From Duganella margarita (GTDB lineage: Bacteria; Pseudomonadota; Gammaproteobacteria; Burkholderiales; Burkholderiaceae_D), in NCBI RefSeq assembly GCF_009857535.1, contig NZ_WWCS01000013.1, positions 1 through 64,000 of the forward strand: a DNA stretch of 64,000 nucleotides. The letters are read 5' to 3'. Positions within the stretch are counted from its first letter, which is position 1. Every line of letters begins with the position of its first letter. The position numbers and the translations under genes are program-made. Below, piece after piece: positions 34,269 to 43,084 of this stretch. A model generated the notes under the pieces. The model worked only from the letters and a program-made list of their open reading frames with translations, was not told the DNA's origin and did not search any database.

Positions 34269-34772
34269 ATGATCTACGGTTTAACTTACCTCGGTGTCAT
34301 TCACACCCTGATCAGCCTGGTGGCGGTGTTTGCCGCGCTGATTTCCTTCGTGCGCTACAAAGGCATTGTAGCCAACAGCACGCTGGGACGGACCTATATC
34401 TGGACCACCGTCTTCACCTGCCTGACCGGCTTCGGCATCTTCCAGCATGGCGGCTTCGGCAAGCCGCATGTGCTGGGCATTCTCACCCTGCTGGTGCTGG
34501 GCCTGGCCTGGCTGGCGGACCAGCGCAAGTTCGGCGCCAAGTCGGCCGCCGTGTCCACCGTCAGCTACTCGCTGACCTTTTTATTCCATATGATACCGGC
34601 GGTGACGGAAACCAGCACCCGGCTGCCGTTGGGGGCGCCGTTGCTGTCGAGCGCGGAGGCGCCGGAACTGAAGACTGTTACCGGCGTGATGTTCCTGCTG
34701 TTCCTGATTGGCGTGGTGCTGCAATTGCGGCGCCTGAAGAAGGGCGCCGCAAGCGGCCTGGCGGCGGCTTAA
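34269..34772 (+). CDS. Integral membrane protein, about five segments
   Basis: 167 residues. ATG 34269 with AAAGGGACAC upstream. Hydrophobic segments: LTYLGVIHTLISLVAVFAAL, TYIWTTVFTCLTGFGIFQHG, LGILTLLVLGLAWLA, STVSYSLTFLFHMI and VTGVMFLLFLIGVVL. Short loops carry VRYKGIVANSTLGRT and HGGFGKPH. Histidines in or near segments one, two and four (HTL, FQHGG, FLFHMI) could suggest heme or metal binding, but I cannot show this. The layout resembles small DUF2306-like membrane proteins, without certainty. Confidence 0.75.
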   Translation: MIYGLTYLGVIHTLISLVAVFAALISFVRYKGIVANSTLGRTYIWTTVFTCLTGFGIFQHGGFGKPHVLGILTLLVLGLAWLADQRKFGAKSAAVSTVSYSLTFLFHMIPAVTETSTRLPLGAPLLSSAEAPELKTVTGVMFLLFLIGVVLQLRRLKKGAASGLAAA

Positions 34773-34777
34773 AACGA

Positions 34778-35479
34778 TTACAGCAGTTCGCCCAGGAACA
34801 CCAGCGAGTGGCCGTGCGCCTGCGCGCTGGCGCGCTGCTGGTAGGACGCCCGGTGATTGCAATTGAAGCCGTGCTCGGCGCCTTCGTAGACGTGGATCTC
34901 AACCTGCTCGTTGCTGTCGAAGGTTTCGGCGATGCTCTTCACGGCTTCCTGCGGGATGTGGCTGTCGGCGGCGCCGAAGTGCATCAGCAGCGGCACCTTG
35001 ATTTCCGGGGCGCGGTCCAGCGCGTTCTGGATGCCGCCGCCGTAGTAGGCCACGGCCGCATCGACCAGGCCGTTGGCGGCGGTATGGTAGGACAGCAGGC
35101 CGCCGAAGCAGAACCCGAGCGAGGCCACTTTGGCGCTGCCGACAGCGTCCAGGCCGCGCAGCACTTTGAGCGTGGCGGCGATGTCCAGCAGCGCCGTGTC
35201 GGTGTCGGTCGCCTGCTTCAGTTCGACTGCGCGGTTCCAGTTGGTTTCGTCGTAGCCCAGTTCGATGCGGGCGCCCTGGCGCCAGAACAGGTCCGGCGCG
35301 ATCACCACGTAGCCGTCGGCGGCGTACTGGTCGGCGACGTTGCGGATATGCTGGTTGACGCCGAAGATTTCCTGCAGCAGCACGATGCCGGGGCCCTTGC
35401 CACCGCGCGGCAGCGACAGGTAGGCGCCGAACTTGCCGTCGGCGGTGTCAATATCGATCCACTGGGAATTGGTTTCCAT
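34778..35479 (-). CDS. Dienelactone hydrolase family protein
   Basis: 233 residues. Cytoplasmic, with no signal peptide. The DLH pattern is clear: GIVLLQEIFGVNQHIRNVAD with the family Glu, YVVIAPDLFWRQGARIE, the cysteine nucleophile elbow LGFCFGGLLSY, an acid in MHFGAADSHIP and catalytic-type His in YEGAEHGFNC. Dienelactone hydrolases open enol-lactones in chlorocatechol breakdown, but many family members outside such operons have unknown substrates. No catechol genes are nearby, so the precise role remains open. Confidence 0.9.
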   Translation of the reverse strand: METNSQWIDIDTADGKFGAYLSLPRGGKGPGIVLLQEIFGVNQHIRNVADQYAADGYVVIAPDLFWRQGARIELGYDETNWNRAVELKQATDTDTALLDIAATLKVLRGLDAVGSAKVASLGFCFGGLLSYHTAANGLVDAAVAYYGGGIQNALDRAPEIKVPLLMHFGAADSHIPQEAVKSIAETFDSNEQVEIHVYEGAEHGFNCNHRASYQQRASAQAHGHSLVFLGELL

Positions 35480-35548
35480 GATGTCCTTGCTTGGTCTGGT
35501 TCACAAAACGGCCATCGTACCCCGTTTTGCGCGGCCTTGCAGCGCCGC

Positions 35549-38500
35549 TCAGTTATACACCTCGCGGGTGTAGATCACCGGGCCGGAGCGGAAATTGCCG
35601 AAGGTGAGGCTGGCGGGCGGATCGTACAGCGGCAAGTACGGGAACAGGGCCTGCAGCGAAGCCTTCAGACTGAGCTTGACCGTGCCGGAGGCCTTGGGCA
35701 TGGCCACCATCAGCAACCCCTTGCCGTTCTTGAGCGTGAGCGGGGTGCTCACCAGCCGCAAGGCGGTGCAATCGAGCGTGCCGGTGCAGGTCTTGAAGTC
35801 GCCGTCGGTGGCTTGCACTGCCACACTGAAGGGCTGCTGCGTCGACGGAAACGCCGGATTGAATAGCCAGGCGCTGGCAGCGCTGGAATAGTACATGGCC
35901 TTGGCTTCGACCGGCAGGTTGGTGGTGGGCAGGCCCAAGGCATTGGCCAGCGCCAGGCGGCCGCTGACCACGGTAAGCGGCGGTTCGGCCGAACCGGGGC
36001 GCGACGAGCTGGCGCCATCGGTGTCGGTGACGCGCAGGTAGATGGTGGTCGGCGGGCAGGTGGCGGCGGTGGGGCAGGGCGCGGCCGGCGCCGGTGGGGC
36101 GGGATCGAATTCCAGCGCCGGCAACGGCGAGGTAACCAAGGTCCCCACGCCGGTGTTCGGATTGGTGGCAAACAGGAAGGTGGAAGGCGCGATCACCTTG
36201 AAGCTGTTGCTGGCGGCGCCGTTCGCCGTCTGCGCGGGCGACAGGGTGATGCTACGCGCCACGTCTTCCGCATCGACGGTGCCGGTGGTTTTGAGGCGAT
36301 AGTTCTCGGAGCCATTGCTGGCATCCTTGTAGGCCTTGACCTGCACCGCGAACGGCTGCTTGGAATAGACCAGACGACCGCTGCTGCCGTCCGCACAGGG
36401 ATTGCTGTAGCCGCCGACATTGGCGCAGCTCATCGGCGCCCCGGCCGGCAGCACCACGTCAAAGTGATGCGGCGCCAGGCGCAGGTCGACGGTGCCGACC
36501 GTGCGGAAGCTGTTGAGCGCAGTCTTGCCCATGTAATAGCTGCTGCTGTTGGCCAGCTTGGCATTGAGCGTGATGACGCCGGTTTCGTTGTAGATCCACA
36601 GCCCGCTGTTGCCGGCCGTGCTGGCGCCGACGCCGTCGACGATCGGCGCGAAGGTGCCGATAGTAGCGGTGGGATTGCGGCCGTCGCTCGGCAGCTTCAG
36701 CACGATCGGACTCATGGTGAACGACTCCGCCGACTTCTCTTTGCCGAAGTTGGGCGTGACCTTGTTGGCGGCGTTGAACGCCGTCACGGTGAGGCGGAAT
36801 GGATCGCCTGCGCGGGCGAAGGCGACTGCGGAACCATTGACGACGGTGCCGCCCAGCGTCACCACCGGATCGGTGGCGGCGACGATCTGGAACTTCGCCG
36901 GCGCGGCGGTAAAGCTGGTGCTGCCGGCCACGTCGATGCTGTTGGCGCTGTAGGCGGCCGCCACATTCACCAGTCCGACGTCCGGATATTGCAGCGGCAC
37001 GCTGGCCAGACCATTGGCGTCAAAGCTGACGTTGACCGGCGTCGTGCCGCCGTTACAGGCGGTCGCGGTTGGCGTGCTGCCAAGCGTCAACGGCTGTGTG
37101 CCTCTGACCGGGTCCGAATAGCTGCAGCTGAAATTGAGCTTGGCGCTGCCCTGGGCCAGTGGCACGCAGAACGCGTTGTTGGGACCGGCCTTCTTGATCT
37201 GAATCGACAGCGTCGCGCTGGTCATCGACACGTGGTCCGGCGCGCTCATGGTCAGGCCGCTGGCGGCGAAAGTCATGTCGCAGGAATTGCCGCCGCTGGT
37301 GTTGACGCACTTGGTGCCGGTGCCGGCCGACAGTGTGGTGGTGCCGGCGCTCGTCTGGCTGACCGTGGCATTGGTGTCGCCGTTGATGGTGACCTGGCCG
37401 CCGCCCGGCGTCAGCGTGATGGTGGTGCTGCCGGTGTAGGCGATCGAGCAGTCGCTGTTGGCGCAGGCGCGCAATTTCACCGTGGCCGGTTCGCAGGTCA
37501 GGCCTTTGCCGTCGTGGGTGATCTGGATATGGTCGGGGCCGCTGGGAGCGGGGGCGCCGCAGGTCGGCTGGTAATTGGAATCTGCCTTGGTCACGCAGCT
37601 GCAACCCTTGGCGCCGGGGCCGGTGCAGGTGATGGTCTTGCTGACACTGTTGCCCCAGTCGATATAGATCGCATTGACCGCCGCGTTGCCGTTGATGATG
37701 GCATTGCTGGAGCGGGTGACCACGTTGCGCGCCGACAGGTCGCCGTTGATGGTGGTGCCCGAACCCATGTCGACATCGCCGGTGACGGTGGTATTGCCGT
37801 TGATGACGGCGTTGGAGGCGCGCATGGTCAGCCCGCCGGTCTCGACCTTGCCGGTGATGGCGGTGCCGCTGCCCATGTCGAGCGAGGTGGTGGCCGTGAT
37901 GTCGCCCTTGACCGTGATGTTGGAGGCATTCAGCGTCACCACCGGCGAGGTGATGTTGCCTGTGACCGAACTGCCCGAACCGAGCGTGAACGAATTGCTG
38001 GCGTTGACGTCGCCGTTCAGCGTGGCCGGCGAGTTAGTCTGCACCGTATAGGCGCTGATGCTGCCGTTGACCTTGATGCCCGAGCCGAGATCGGCCACGC
38101 CGCTGCTGTTTTTAGGCAGTGTGAGCGAGCCGTTGATGGTGACGCTGGAATTGGTGGTGATGCTGGTGGCGCTGACCGCGCCGTTGATGGTGTTGCTGGA
38201 GCTGAGGTTGATGCTGCCCTTGACCGTCACCGGTCCCAGCGTGGTGCTGGAGCCGGTGGTCAGCGAACCGGTGCCGGTGGTGATGACCGCCCCGGTAATG
38301 GTGGTGTTGGAGCCGAGGTTGATGTCGCCGCTGGTGGTGACCGTGCCGCCGATGTAGGTCGAGGCGCCGGCGGTGGTCAGCGTGGCGGCGGTGACATTGG
38401 CGGTGATGCTCTGCGCACTGGCGCCCAGCTTGAAGTTGCCGGCGGCGGCCAGCGTGCCGCCCGTGACGTTGAGGCCATTGGAGGCGGAGAGGTCGATATT

Positions 38501-38791
38501 GCCGGTCGATTGCAGCACGGCGCTGCCGCTCATGCTCAGGCCTTGGGCGTAGGCCAGCGAGACGTCGCCGCTGATGATCACGGTATAGCCGCTGCTGATG
38601 ACGGCCGTATCATTCGTGCCCAGCGGCAGCGCGGCGCATTTGTAGACGGTGCCGGTGAGCGGGCAGATCGGCACGGTGTTGCTGCCGTTGAAGTTGACGT
38701 TGGCGGCCGAGGCGACGCCGGCCAGCAGCAAGGCCGCAGCGGCCATACCCCAGCGGCCGCGCCGCAACATGATCAAAACATTAAGCCACAC
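35549..38791 (-). CDS. MshQ-like DUF6701 protein with N-terminal beta-helix repeats
   Basis: 1080 residues from GTG 38791, preceded by GGGGA; ATG 38770 is an alternative without a site. The signal peptide ends AAAALLLAGVASA-A. Residues about 30-390 are a regular run of short repeats such as GSLTTGSSTTLGPVTVKGSI and TINGAVSATSITTNSSVTIN, built of I-x-G and small residues. They should stack as a beta-helix. The C-terminal half (about 410-1080) has Ig-like blocks (HIQITHDGKGLTCEPATVKL) and the DUF6701 pattern of MshQ. MshQ proteins are found with MSHA pili, but no pilus genes lie here. Cysteine pairs suggest disulfides. A large surface or periplasmic protein. Confidence 0.8.
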   Translation of the reverse strand: MWLNVLIMLRRGRWGMAAAALLLAGVASAANVNFNGSNTVPICPLTGTVYKCAALPLGTNDTAVISSGYTVIISGDVSLAYAQGLSMSGSAVLQSTGNIDLSASNGLNVTGGTLAAAGNFKLGASAQSITANVTAATLTTAGASTYIGGTVTTSGDINLGSNTTITGAVITTGTGSLTTGSSTTLGPVTVKGSINLSSSNTINGAVSATSITTNSSVTINGSLTLPKNSSGVADLGSGIKVNGSISAYTVQTNSPATLNGDVNASNSFTLGSGSSVTGNITSPVVTLNASNITVKGDITATTSLDMGSGTAITGKVETGGLTMRASNAVINGNTTVTGDVDMGSGTTINGDLSARNVVTRSSNAIINGNAAVNAIYIDWGNSVSKTITCTGPGAKGCSCVTKADSNYQPTCGAPAPSGPDHIQITHDGKGLTCEPATVKLRACANSDCSIAYTGSTTITLTPGGGQVTINGDTNATVSQTSAGTTTLSAGTGTKCVNTSGGNSCDMTFAASGLTMSAPDHVSMTSATLSIQIKKAGPNNAFCVPLAQGSAKLNFSCSYSDPVRGTQPLTLGSTPTATACNGGTTPVNVSFDANGLASVPLQYPDVGLVNVAAAYSANSIDVAGSTSFTAAPAKFQIVAATDPVVTLGGTVVNGSAVAFARAGDPFRLTVTAFNAANKVTPNFGKEKSAESFTMSPIVLKLPSDGRNPTATIGTFAPIVDGVGASTAGNSGLWIYNETGVITLNAKLANSSSYYMGKTALNSFRTVGTVDLRLAPHHFDVVLPAGAPMSCANVGGYSNPCADGSSGRLVYSKQPFAVQVKAYKDASNGSENYRLKTTGTVDAEDVARSITLSPAQTANGAASNSFKVIAPSTFLFATNPNTGVGTLVTSPLPALEFDPAPPAPAAPCPTAATCPPTTIYLRVTDTDGASSSRPGSAEPPLTVVSGRLALANALGLPTTNLPVEAKAMYYSSAASAWLFNPAFPSTQQPFSVAVQATDGDFKTCTGTLDCTALRLVSTPLTLKNGKGLLMVAMPKASGTVKLSLKASLQALFPYLPLYDPPASLTFGNFRSGPVIYTREVYN

Positions 38792-38859
38792 GAATATCCC
38801 CGGTTGTCCATCCTGCCTGAATTATAGGCGGACACGAGGAGTTTCCGTGTGGCAGTTTT

Positions 38860-40467
38860 TTAACGTTTAACCTTGGCGAAGGCGTCCCCGGCCTTCCAGG
38901 TTTGCATTTTGGGCGTATTGGCCACTTCGTAGCCCAGGTTCAGCGTGAACTGCGCCTGCTGCACCATGCCGGACAGATCCCAGTCGGCGTGGTATTCATC
39001 CGACGGCTGGTGGTAATCCTGTTTGAACGCCACCAGGCGCGCGCGCGATTTGTCCTGGTCCTTGACGAAGTCGAAGTAGCCGTCACCCGAGAACACCGCC
39101 GAACCGACGTTGAAGGCCGGGATGCCGGCCTTGGCAAAATTGAAATGGTCGGCGCGGAAGTAGGCGCCCGACAGGTCCGGAATGGCCGGCGCCAGCGTCA
39201 GCCCCATTTTCCTGGCCACCACGCCTGCCGCTTCGTACAGGCTGCTGCGCTCGGCGCCGGCGACGCCGATGTCACGCGTCTTGCCGACGAAGTTCATGCT
39301 GTCGAGGTTGAGGTCGGCCGTGGTCTTGTCCAGCGGCCAGGCCGGATGCCTGACGTAGGCGGCGCTGCCCAGCAGGCCGGTTTCCTCGGCCGCCGGCCAC
39401 AGGAACACCTGGGTGCGCTTGGCTGGATGCTTGACGGCTTCCTGCGCCATGGCCAGCAGCGCGGCCACGCCGGAGGCGTTGTCGATGGCGCCGTTCCAGA
39501 TATGGTCGCCCTTGGCGGCTTCGTCGATGCCCAGGTGATCCCAGTGGGCCGAGTAGACCACCGCTTCCGATTTCAGCTTGGGGTCGGCGCCGGGCACGAT
39601 GCCGACCACGTTGAATTGTTCGATCTGGCGGATCTTGCTCTTCAAATCCGCGTGCAGCTTGATTTTAAGATCGACCGGGCGGAAGTCGCGGCGCTCGGCG
39701 TCGGCGCGCAGCTTGTCGAGGTCAAAGCCGCCGGCGGCGAACAGCGCGCGCGCCGTGTCTTCCTGTACCCAGCCTTCGATCGGGTTGCCGCTGCCGGCCA
39801 GGTGGAAACGCTCGTGACTGAAGCTGGTGGCCGGCACGCTCCACGCGTAGGAGGCGGACGGCGTGGTGTGGATCAGCAGCGCGCCGGCCGCGCCCTGGCG
39901 CACCGCTTCCTCAAACTTGTACAGCCAGCGGCCGTAGTAGGTGTAAGCCTTGCCGGCGAAGCGGTTGGGTTCCTCGGCGGTCGGCTGCGGATCGTTGACC
40001 ATCATGACCAGGATCTTGCCCTTCATGTCGATGCCCTTGTAGTCGTCCCACTTTTCTTCCGGAGCGACCGCGCCGTAGCCGACGAACACCAGCGGCGCAT
40101 CGATGGTGACTTCTTCCTTGCCGCCGAAGGTGCCGTAGACGATGTCGCTGCCGTTGGCCGGCGTCAGGATCTTGCCACTGTCGGCGGTGAAGCGCACAAA
40201 GCTGGACGGCAGCAGCTTGGTGCCCTCCATTTTTACGGACTGACGGTAGGTGCCGTCGGCCAGCGGCTTGAGGCCGATGACGGCGGCCTGCGTCTCCAGA
40301 TAGCGCACGGCGAGATCGCCACCGCGCTGGCCGGTGCCGCGCCCTTCAAACAAATCGTCGGCCAGGAAGGACAGGTGCGCGCGCAGCGGCGCTTCGGCGA
40401 CAACCGGTTGCTGGGCGTGGGCTTGCAGGGCCAGGCCGGCGGCCAGGGCGATCAGGGAACGACGCAT
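38860..40467 (-). CDS. Exported M28 family zinc metallopeptidase
   Basis: 535 residues from ATG 40467 (MRRSLIALAAGLALQAHAQQ), a short signal peptide. A protease-associated domain lies in the N-terminal half (VYGTFGGKEEVTIDAPLVFV, AAGALLIHTTPSAS). The catalytic half has the M28 zinc ligands and general base: SAHWDHLGID, WNGAIDNASGVAALLAMAQ, PAAEETGLLGSAAYV, DLNLDSMNFVG and a late FRADHFNFAKAGIPAFN. Such enzymes are aminopeptidases that trim peptides in the periplasm or outside. The longer frame to 40986 runs antisense over the SDR gene and has no site. It is divergent from the SDR. Confidence 0.9.
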   Translation of the reverse strand: MRRSLIALAAGLALQAHAQQPVVAEAPLRAHLSFLADDLFEGRGTGQRGGDLAVRYLETQAAVIGLKPLADGTYRQSVKMEGTKLLPSSFVRFTADSGKILTPANGSDIVYGTFGGKEEVTIDAPLVFVGYGAVAPEEKWDDYKGIDMKGKILVMMVNDPQPTAEEPNRFAGKAYTYYGRWLYKFEEAVRQGAAGALLIHTTPSASYAWSVPATSFSHERFHLAGSGNPIEGWVQEDTARALFAAGGFDLDKLRADAERRDFRPVDLKIKLHADLKSKIRQIEQFNVVGIVPGADPKLKSEAVVYSAHWDHLGIDEAAKGDHIWNGAIDNASGVAALLAMAQEAVKHPAKRTQVFLWPAAEETGLLGSAAYVRHPAWPLDKTTADLNLDSMNFVGKTRDIGVAGAERSSLYEAAGVVARKMGLTLAPAIPDLSGAYFRADHFNFAKAGIPAFNVGSAVFSGDGYFDFVKDQDKSRARLVAFKQDYHQPSDEYHADWDLSGMVQQAQFTLNLGYEVANTPKMQTWKAGDAFAKVKR

Positions 40468-40534
40468 GTTTACTCCATAGTCTGATGCGGAAAGCGTTAA
40501 TCTTACTGTATATCCCATCACAACAAGGAGACCT

Positions 40535-41338
40535 ATGGAGACCATCATCATCACCGGCGCCTCGGACGGCATCGGCGCGGAAATCGCCCGGCAACTGGCG
40601 CGCAAGCAGGGCGCCGGCGTGGCGCTGGTGCTGGCGGCCCGCAACGCCGCCGCACTGGAGCAGGTGGCGGCGCAGTGTGCGAAGTCCGGCGCGCAGACGC
40701 TGGTGGTGCCGACCGACGTGTCGGCGCAGGCGCAGTGCGTGGCCTTGATCGGCGCCACCGTGGCGCGCTTCGGCGGCATCGATGCGTTGATCAACAACGC
40801 CGGCCGCTCGGCGCACGCGCTGTTTGCCGAGGTGCCCGACCTGGCCTGGTATGAAGAACTGATGCGGATTAATTTGTGGGGTAGCGTGTGGTGCACGCAT
40901 GCGGCGCTGCCGTACCTGACGCAGTCGCGCGGACGCATCGTTGCGGTGTCGTCGCTGGCGGGGCTGATCGGCGTGCCGGGACGCACGGCCTACAGCGCCA
41001 CCAAGTTTGCCATGGGCGGTTTCTTCGAGGCGCTGCGCGCGGAGTTGAAGCCGGCCGGCGTCAGCGTAACGACTGCCTATCCCGGCGTGGTGGCGACGCA
41101 GATCCGGCACCGCGGCTTTAATGCAGCCGGCGGTCAGCTGGGCAGCAGCAGCCTGAAAGAAGACAAGGCCATGTCGGTGGAGGAGTGCGCGGCGCTGATC
41201 ATCGCCGGCATGCAATCGCGTCAGCGCGAGGTGGTGATGTCGGCCAAAGGCAAGCTGGGACGGTGGCTGAAATTGATCGCGCCGGGGCTGGTGGAGAAGA
41301 TGGCGCTGGCGGCGTTGAAGGACGACGTAAAACCATGA
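40535..41338 (+). CDS. Short-chain dehydrogenase/reductase
   Basis: 267 residues; ATG 40535 has AAGGAGACCT just upstream. The classical SDR motifs are complete: the NAD(P)-binding TGASDGIGAEIARQL at residues 7-21, DALINNAGRSAHALF, catalytic Ser in RIVAVSSLAGLIGVPG, and Y-x-x-x-K as AYSATKFAMGG. PGVVATQIRHRG follows. AARN after the second strand suggests preference for NADPH, since a basic residue follows the turn. Substrate unknown. The C-terminal tail (LKLIAPGLVEKMALAALKDD) is amphipathic and could touch a membrane. Confidence 0.92.
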   Translation: METIIITGASDGIGAEIARQLARKQGAGVALVLAARNAAALEQVAAQCAKSGAQTLVVPTDVSAQAQCVALIGATVARFGGIDALINNAGRSAHALFAEVPDLAWYEELMRINLWGSVWCTHAALPYLTQSRGRIVAVSSLAGLIGVPGRTAYSATKFAMGGFFEALRAELKPAGVSVTTAYPGVVATQIRHRGFNAAGGQLGSSSLKEDKAMSVEECAALIIAGMQSRQREVVMSAKGKLGRWLKLIAPGLVEKMALAALKDDVKP

Positions 41339-41446
41339 TTGTAAGCAATTGTAATGGTCGTCAACTGGGTGATCTTGCGTCGCGTTTTCTGCTCATGCGA
41401 CACAGGAATTGTCCTGATGCCGAAAACTCCGAAAAGGAAATCAATC

Positions 41447-41671
41447 ATGTCCAAAGTTATCGCTACTCTGATCGCCGGCCTGTTCGCAACCGCAGCATTC
41501 GCACAAGCTCCTGCCACTCCTGCCACTCCTGCCGCCGCTCCAGAAGCCAAGCAAGTGGAAAAAACCGACGTCAAGCCAGTCGCCAAGAAAAAAGTGCATC
41601 ACAAGGCTAAAGAATCCAAAACGGCTGAAGCACCAGCAGCTGCAGCAGCCGCACCAGCAGCAAGCAAGTAA
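41447..41671 (+). CDS. Small exported Ala/Pro-rich basic peptide, copy 1
   Basis: 74 residues; ATG 41447 with AAAAGGAAA upstream. The signal peptide is MSKVIATLIAGLFATAAFAQ. The mature part is about 55 residues of low-complexity Ala/Pro/Thr with a basic centre containing VAKKKVHHKAKESK, closing with AAAAAPAASK. The next gene shares the same signal peptide and the same design, so the two are tandem paralogues. Nothing known to me fixes a function. His/Lys-rich secreted peptides can bind metals or nucleic acid, but this is speculation. Confidence 0.8.
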   Translation: MSKVIATLIAGLFATAAFAQAPATPATPAAAPEAKQVEKTDVKPVAKKKVHHKAKESKTAEAPAAAAAAPAASK

Positions 41672-41714
41672 TTAATTAACGATATAAACCGTATAAATTA
41701 AAGAGGACTGAATC

Positions 41715-41945
41715 ATGAAAAAAGTAATCGCTACCCTGATCGCCGGCCTGTTCGCTTCCGCTGCTTTCGCTCAAACGCCAGCGCCAGCCGCTTCGGCCAC
41801 CGCCGCAGCTTCGACCCCGGCTGCCTCGGCTCCTGCCGCTTCGGCGCCAGTCGCCAAGAAAGCCAAGCATCACAAGAAAGAAAAAGCTGCTGCTTCGGCA
41901 GAAGCTTCGGCACCGGCAGCTTCGGCGCCAGCCGCCAGCAAGTAA
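41715..41945 (+). CDS. Small exported Ala/Pro-rich basic peptide, copy 2
   Basis: 76 residues; ATG 41715 with AAAGAGGACT upstream. The signal peptide MKKVIATLIAGLFASAAFAQ is nearly the same as in copy 1. The mature peptide is made of ASAPAA-type repeats around a basic core (VAKKAKHHKKEKAAAS). It lies 43 bases after copy 1, without a terminator between, so both are probably on one transcript that ends at the hairpin at 42005. Start sites and spacing are good; expression is likely. Confidence 0.8.
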   Translation: MKKVIATLIAGLFASAAFAQTPAPAASATAAASTPAASAPAASAPVAKKAKHHKKEKAAASAEASAPAASAPAASK

Positions 41946-42004
41946 TTAAGCCTCGCGCTTGACGTACCGCCCCGGACCCATCGGGCCTGGGCGGTGCAAG
42001 AGAG

Positions 42005-42030
42005 AAGACGGATTCCAACTCCGTCTTTTC
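42005..42030 (+). terminator. Rho-independent terminator of the peptide pair
   Basis: Perfect 8-bp stem AAGACGGA/TCCGTCTT (42005-42012 with 42020-42027), loop TTCCAAC, then TTC. It also serves the convergent hydrolase gene that ends at 42036, because its arms are symmetric and A-rich on the other side. Confidence 0.7.
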
Positions 42031-42035
42031 TGCGT

Positions 42036-43016
42036 TTAGCGATTCAGTTCGTCCAACAGCGTGCGATGGAAGGCCACCGGGTCTTCCATCTGTGGCGCGT
42101 GTCCCATGCCCTTGAACTCCACCAGCCGGGCGCCTGGAATCTTCTTCACCGTCTCCTTGCCCACTACGTTGTAGTGGCCAATTTTCGCTTTTACTTCCGG
42201 CGGCGCCACGTCCTTGGCGATGGCGGTGGTGTCGGCGTCACCGATCAGCAGCGTGGTCGGCACCTTCAGCAGCGGGAATTCGTACACCACCGGCTGCGTG
42301 AAAATCATGTCGTAGATCAGCGCCGAATTCCACGCCACCAGCTTGTGGCCCGGACCCGCATTCAGGCCGGCCAGCATGTCCACCCATTTTTCGTATTCCG
42401 GCTTCCAGGTGCCGCCGTAGTAGGTGGCGCGCTCGTAGGCGCGCACGCTGTCGGCCGACAGCTTCTGCTCACGCGCATACCACTGATCGACGCTCGGACC
42501 GGGCACGCCCAGCGCCTTCCAGTCTTCCAGCCCGATCGGATTGACCAGCACCAGGCGCGCCACCGCATCCGGATACATCAGCGCATAGCGCGTGGCCAGC
42601 ATGCCGCCGGTGGAGTGGCCGATGAAGATCGCCTGCTTGATGCCGATATTCTTCAGCAGCGCATCGGTGTTGGCCGCCAGTTGCTGGAAGGTGTACTGAT
42701 AATGTTCCGGCTTGCTCGACGCGCAAAAGCCGACCTGGTCCGGTGCCACCACGCGATAGCCGGCCTTGGTCAGTTCGGTGATGGTCTGGTCCCAGGTCGC
42801 GCCGCAGAAATTTTTTCCGTGCAGGAGGACGGCGGTCTTGCCGTTGGCGGCAGCGGTCGGCGCCACATCCATATACGCCATCTCCAGCTTGACGCCCTGC
42901 GACGTGAAACTGTATTTCTGCACCGGATGCGGGTAGTTAAACCCTTCCAGTTGCGGGCCGTAAGTAGCGGCGGACGCCGAGCCGGCAAGCAGGGCAGCGG
43001 TGAGCAGGATGCGCAT
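42036..43016 (-). CDS. Exported alpha/beta hydrolase
   Basis: 326 residues from ATG 43016 (MRILLTAALLAGSASAA), which gives a short signal peptide. The hydrolase fold shows the oxyanion strand TAVLLHGKNFCGATWDQTI, RVVAPDQVGFCASSKPEHYQ, nucleophile elbow FIGHSTGGMLATRYA, acid-bearing LLIGDADTTAIAKD and late His in FKGMGHAPQMEDP. This is the epoxide-hydrolase/haloalkane-dehalogenase-like shape, though a halide pocket cannot be inferred. Likely periplasmic. It is divergent from the OsmC-like gene. Substrate unknown. Confidence 0.87.
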   Translation of the reverse strand: MRILLTAALLAGSASAATYGPQLEGFNYPHPVQKYSFTSQGVKLEMAYMDVAPTAAANGKTAVLLHGKNFCGATWDQTITELTKAGYRVVAPDQVGFCASSKPEHYQYTFQQLAANTDALLKNIGIKQAIFIGHSTGGMLATRYALMYPDAVARLVLVNPIGLEDWKALGVPGPSVDQWYAREQKLSADSVRAYERATYYGGTWKPEYEKWVDMLAGLNAGPGHKLVAWNSALIYDMIFTQPVVYEFPLLKVPTTLLIGDADTTAIAKDVAPPEVKAKIGHYNVVGKETVKKIPGARLVEFKGMGHAPQMEDPVAFHRTLLDELNR

Positions 43017-43084
43017 GGGGGAAACTCCGGTAAGCAAAACACTTACTATAATCGAAGCTCCGCCAACATGAGGAACCAGTCGAA

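Noticed and set aside
37600..38700. Regular short DNA repeats resembling a CRISPR or satellite array
   Set aside because: The periodicity follows the codons of the beta-helix repeats of the DUF6701 protein, units are not identical, and no spacer pattern exists.
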